From positions 1-12,551 of the forward strand of contig JBQTIM010000096.1 of NCBI GenBank assembly GCA_052388135.1: 12,551 nucleotides of DNA, written 5' to 3'. The translations under genes and the position numbers were made by a program. This document shows positions 12,395 through 12,551 of this stretch, in pieces. The notes beneath the pieces were generated by a model. That model made no database searches, had not been told where the DNA came from, and saw only the letters and a list, made by a program, of their open reading frames with translations. The first letter of the stretch is position 1; every line of letters starts with the position of its first letter. This DNA comes from JBQTIM01 sp052388135 (lineage in GTDB: Bacteria; Elusimicrobiota; Elusimicrobia; FEN-1173).

Positions 12395-12551
12395 GGCCGG
12401 ACCAGGCCCAGCGTTCGCCGTTTGAAAATGTAGTAGAGGTAGGCGAGGGCGGGGAGAACCAAGGCCATGCCCCAGAGAAGCGCGATCAAAAGAGGGCGAA
12501 GGACTTGGTCGGGCGCGGCGTGGCGGAAGGTGATGTCGGGCACGATGAGGT
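12385..12551 (-). CDS. cydB: Probable cytochrome bd oxidase subunit II, C-terminal end (5' part outside window)
   Basis: Reading the minus strand from the right edge gives 54 residues ending at a TAG (12385-12387): VPDITFRHAAPDQVLRPLL, then one transmembrane helix LLWGMALVLPALAYLYYIF, then a basic tail. The pattern of P-x-I-T followed by an AA-P segment, a last helix with LPALAYLYYIFKRR and a short cytoplasmic tail is that of CydB, the quinol oxidase subunit of high-affinity terminal oxidases. Only the last helix is visible, so another polytopic protein cannot be excluded. The stop overlaps the 3' end of the convergent acyltransferase gene by 10 bp, with no terminator between them. Confidence 0.6.
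   Translation of the reverse strand, partial: LIVPDITFRHAAPDQVLRPLLIALLWGMALVLPALAYLYYIFKRRTLGLVRPQR

Noticed and set aside
1..12551. CRISPR array, prophage, complete insertion sequence or defence system
   Set aside because: No regularly spaced direct repeats, no transposase, integrase, phage or nuclease-effector genes were found; nfi is a housekeeping repair enzyme.

Overview
The window is GC-rich, densely coded DNA from a bacterium, probably Gram-negative: it carries a lipobox lipoprotein and the 3' end of what looks like a cytochrome bd oxidase subunit. The lineage cannot be fixed from sequence alone. An uncultivated GC-rich group such as Elusimicrobiota, Nitrospirota or a delta-type lineage would fit, but that is a guess. 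Promoters look like ordinary sigma70 sites (TTGACA-16-TATAAT), and intrinsic hairpin/T-tract terminators are frequent and very clear.

Layout, left to right. (1) 1-1349: the end of a TPR-like gene and a complete endonuclease V gene (nfi). (2) 1346-7914: one long co-directional operon. It starts from a near-consensus promoter that overlaps the nfi stop codon, and has an unusually structured leader of about 185 nt with two strong intrinsic terminators. The genes are a NifI2-like PII protein, a ferredoxin-type nitrite reductase (nirA), a NifI1-like PII protein, then a compact molybdenum cofactor block moaC-moaD-moaE-mog-moeA-moaA in which almost every start overlaps the preceding stop. (3) 7915-8342: a gene-free stretch with a 167-bp imperfect palindrome bounded by TA dinucleotides (MITE-like, or a rod-shaped RNA), then tRNA-Glu(UUC). 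(4) 8369-8934: thiol peroxidase (tpx) with a shared bidirectional terminator. (5) 8965-10527, minus strand: a lipoprotein joining a FlgO/CsgG-like domain to a von Willebrand A domain. (6) 10600-11044: a cold-shock protein gene with its own promoter, a ~150-nt leader containing an intrinsic terminator, and a downstream terminator. (7) 11165-12394: a DUF1624/HGSNAT-like membrane acyltransferase, convergently overlapping the 3' end of a probable cydB.

How the genes fit together: NirA makes ammonium from nitrite, and the Moco genes would supply the cofactor for an assimilatory nitrate reductase that is not in the window. The two PII proteins that flank NirA resemble the NifI2/NifI1 pair known for direct post-translational control of nitrogenase. 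The pairing suggests direct nitrogen-status (2-oxoglutarate/ATP) control of nitrite reduction, on top of transcriptional attenuation in the leader. This arrangement is the most interesting thing in the window. The structured leader, the palindrome at 7960-8126 and the cspA leader attenuator come next.
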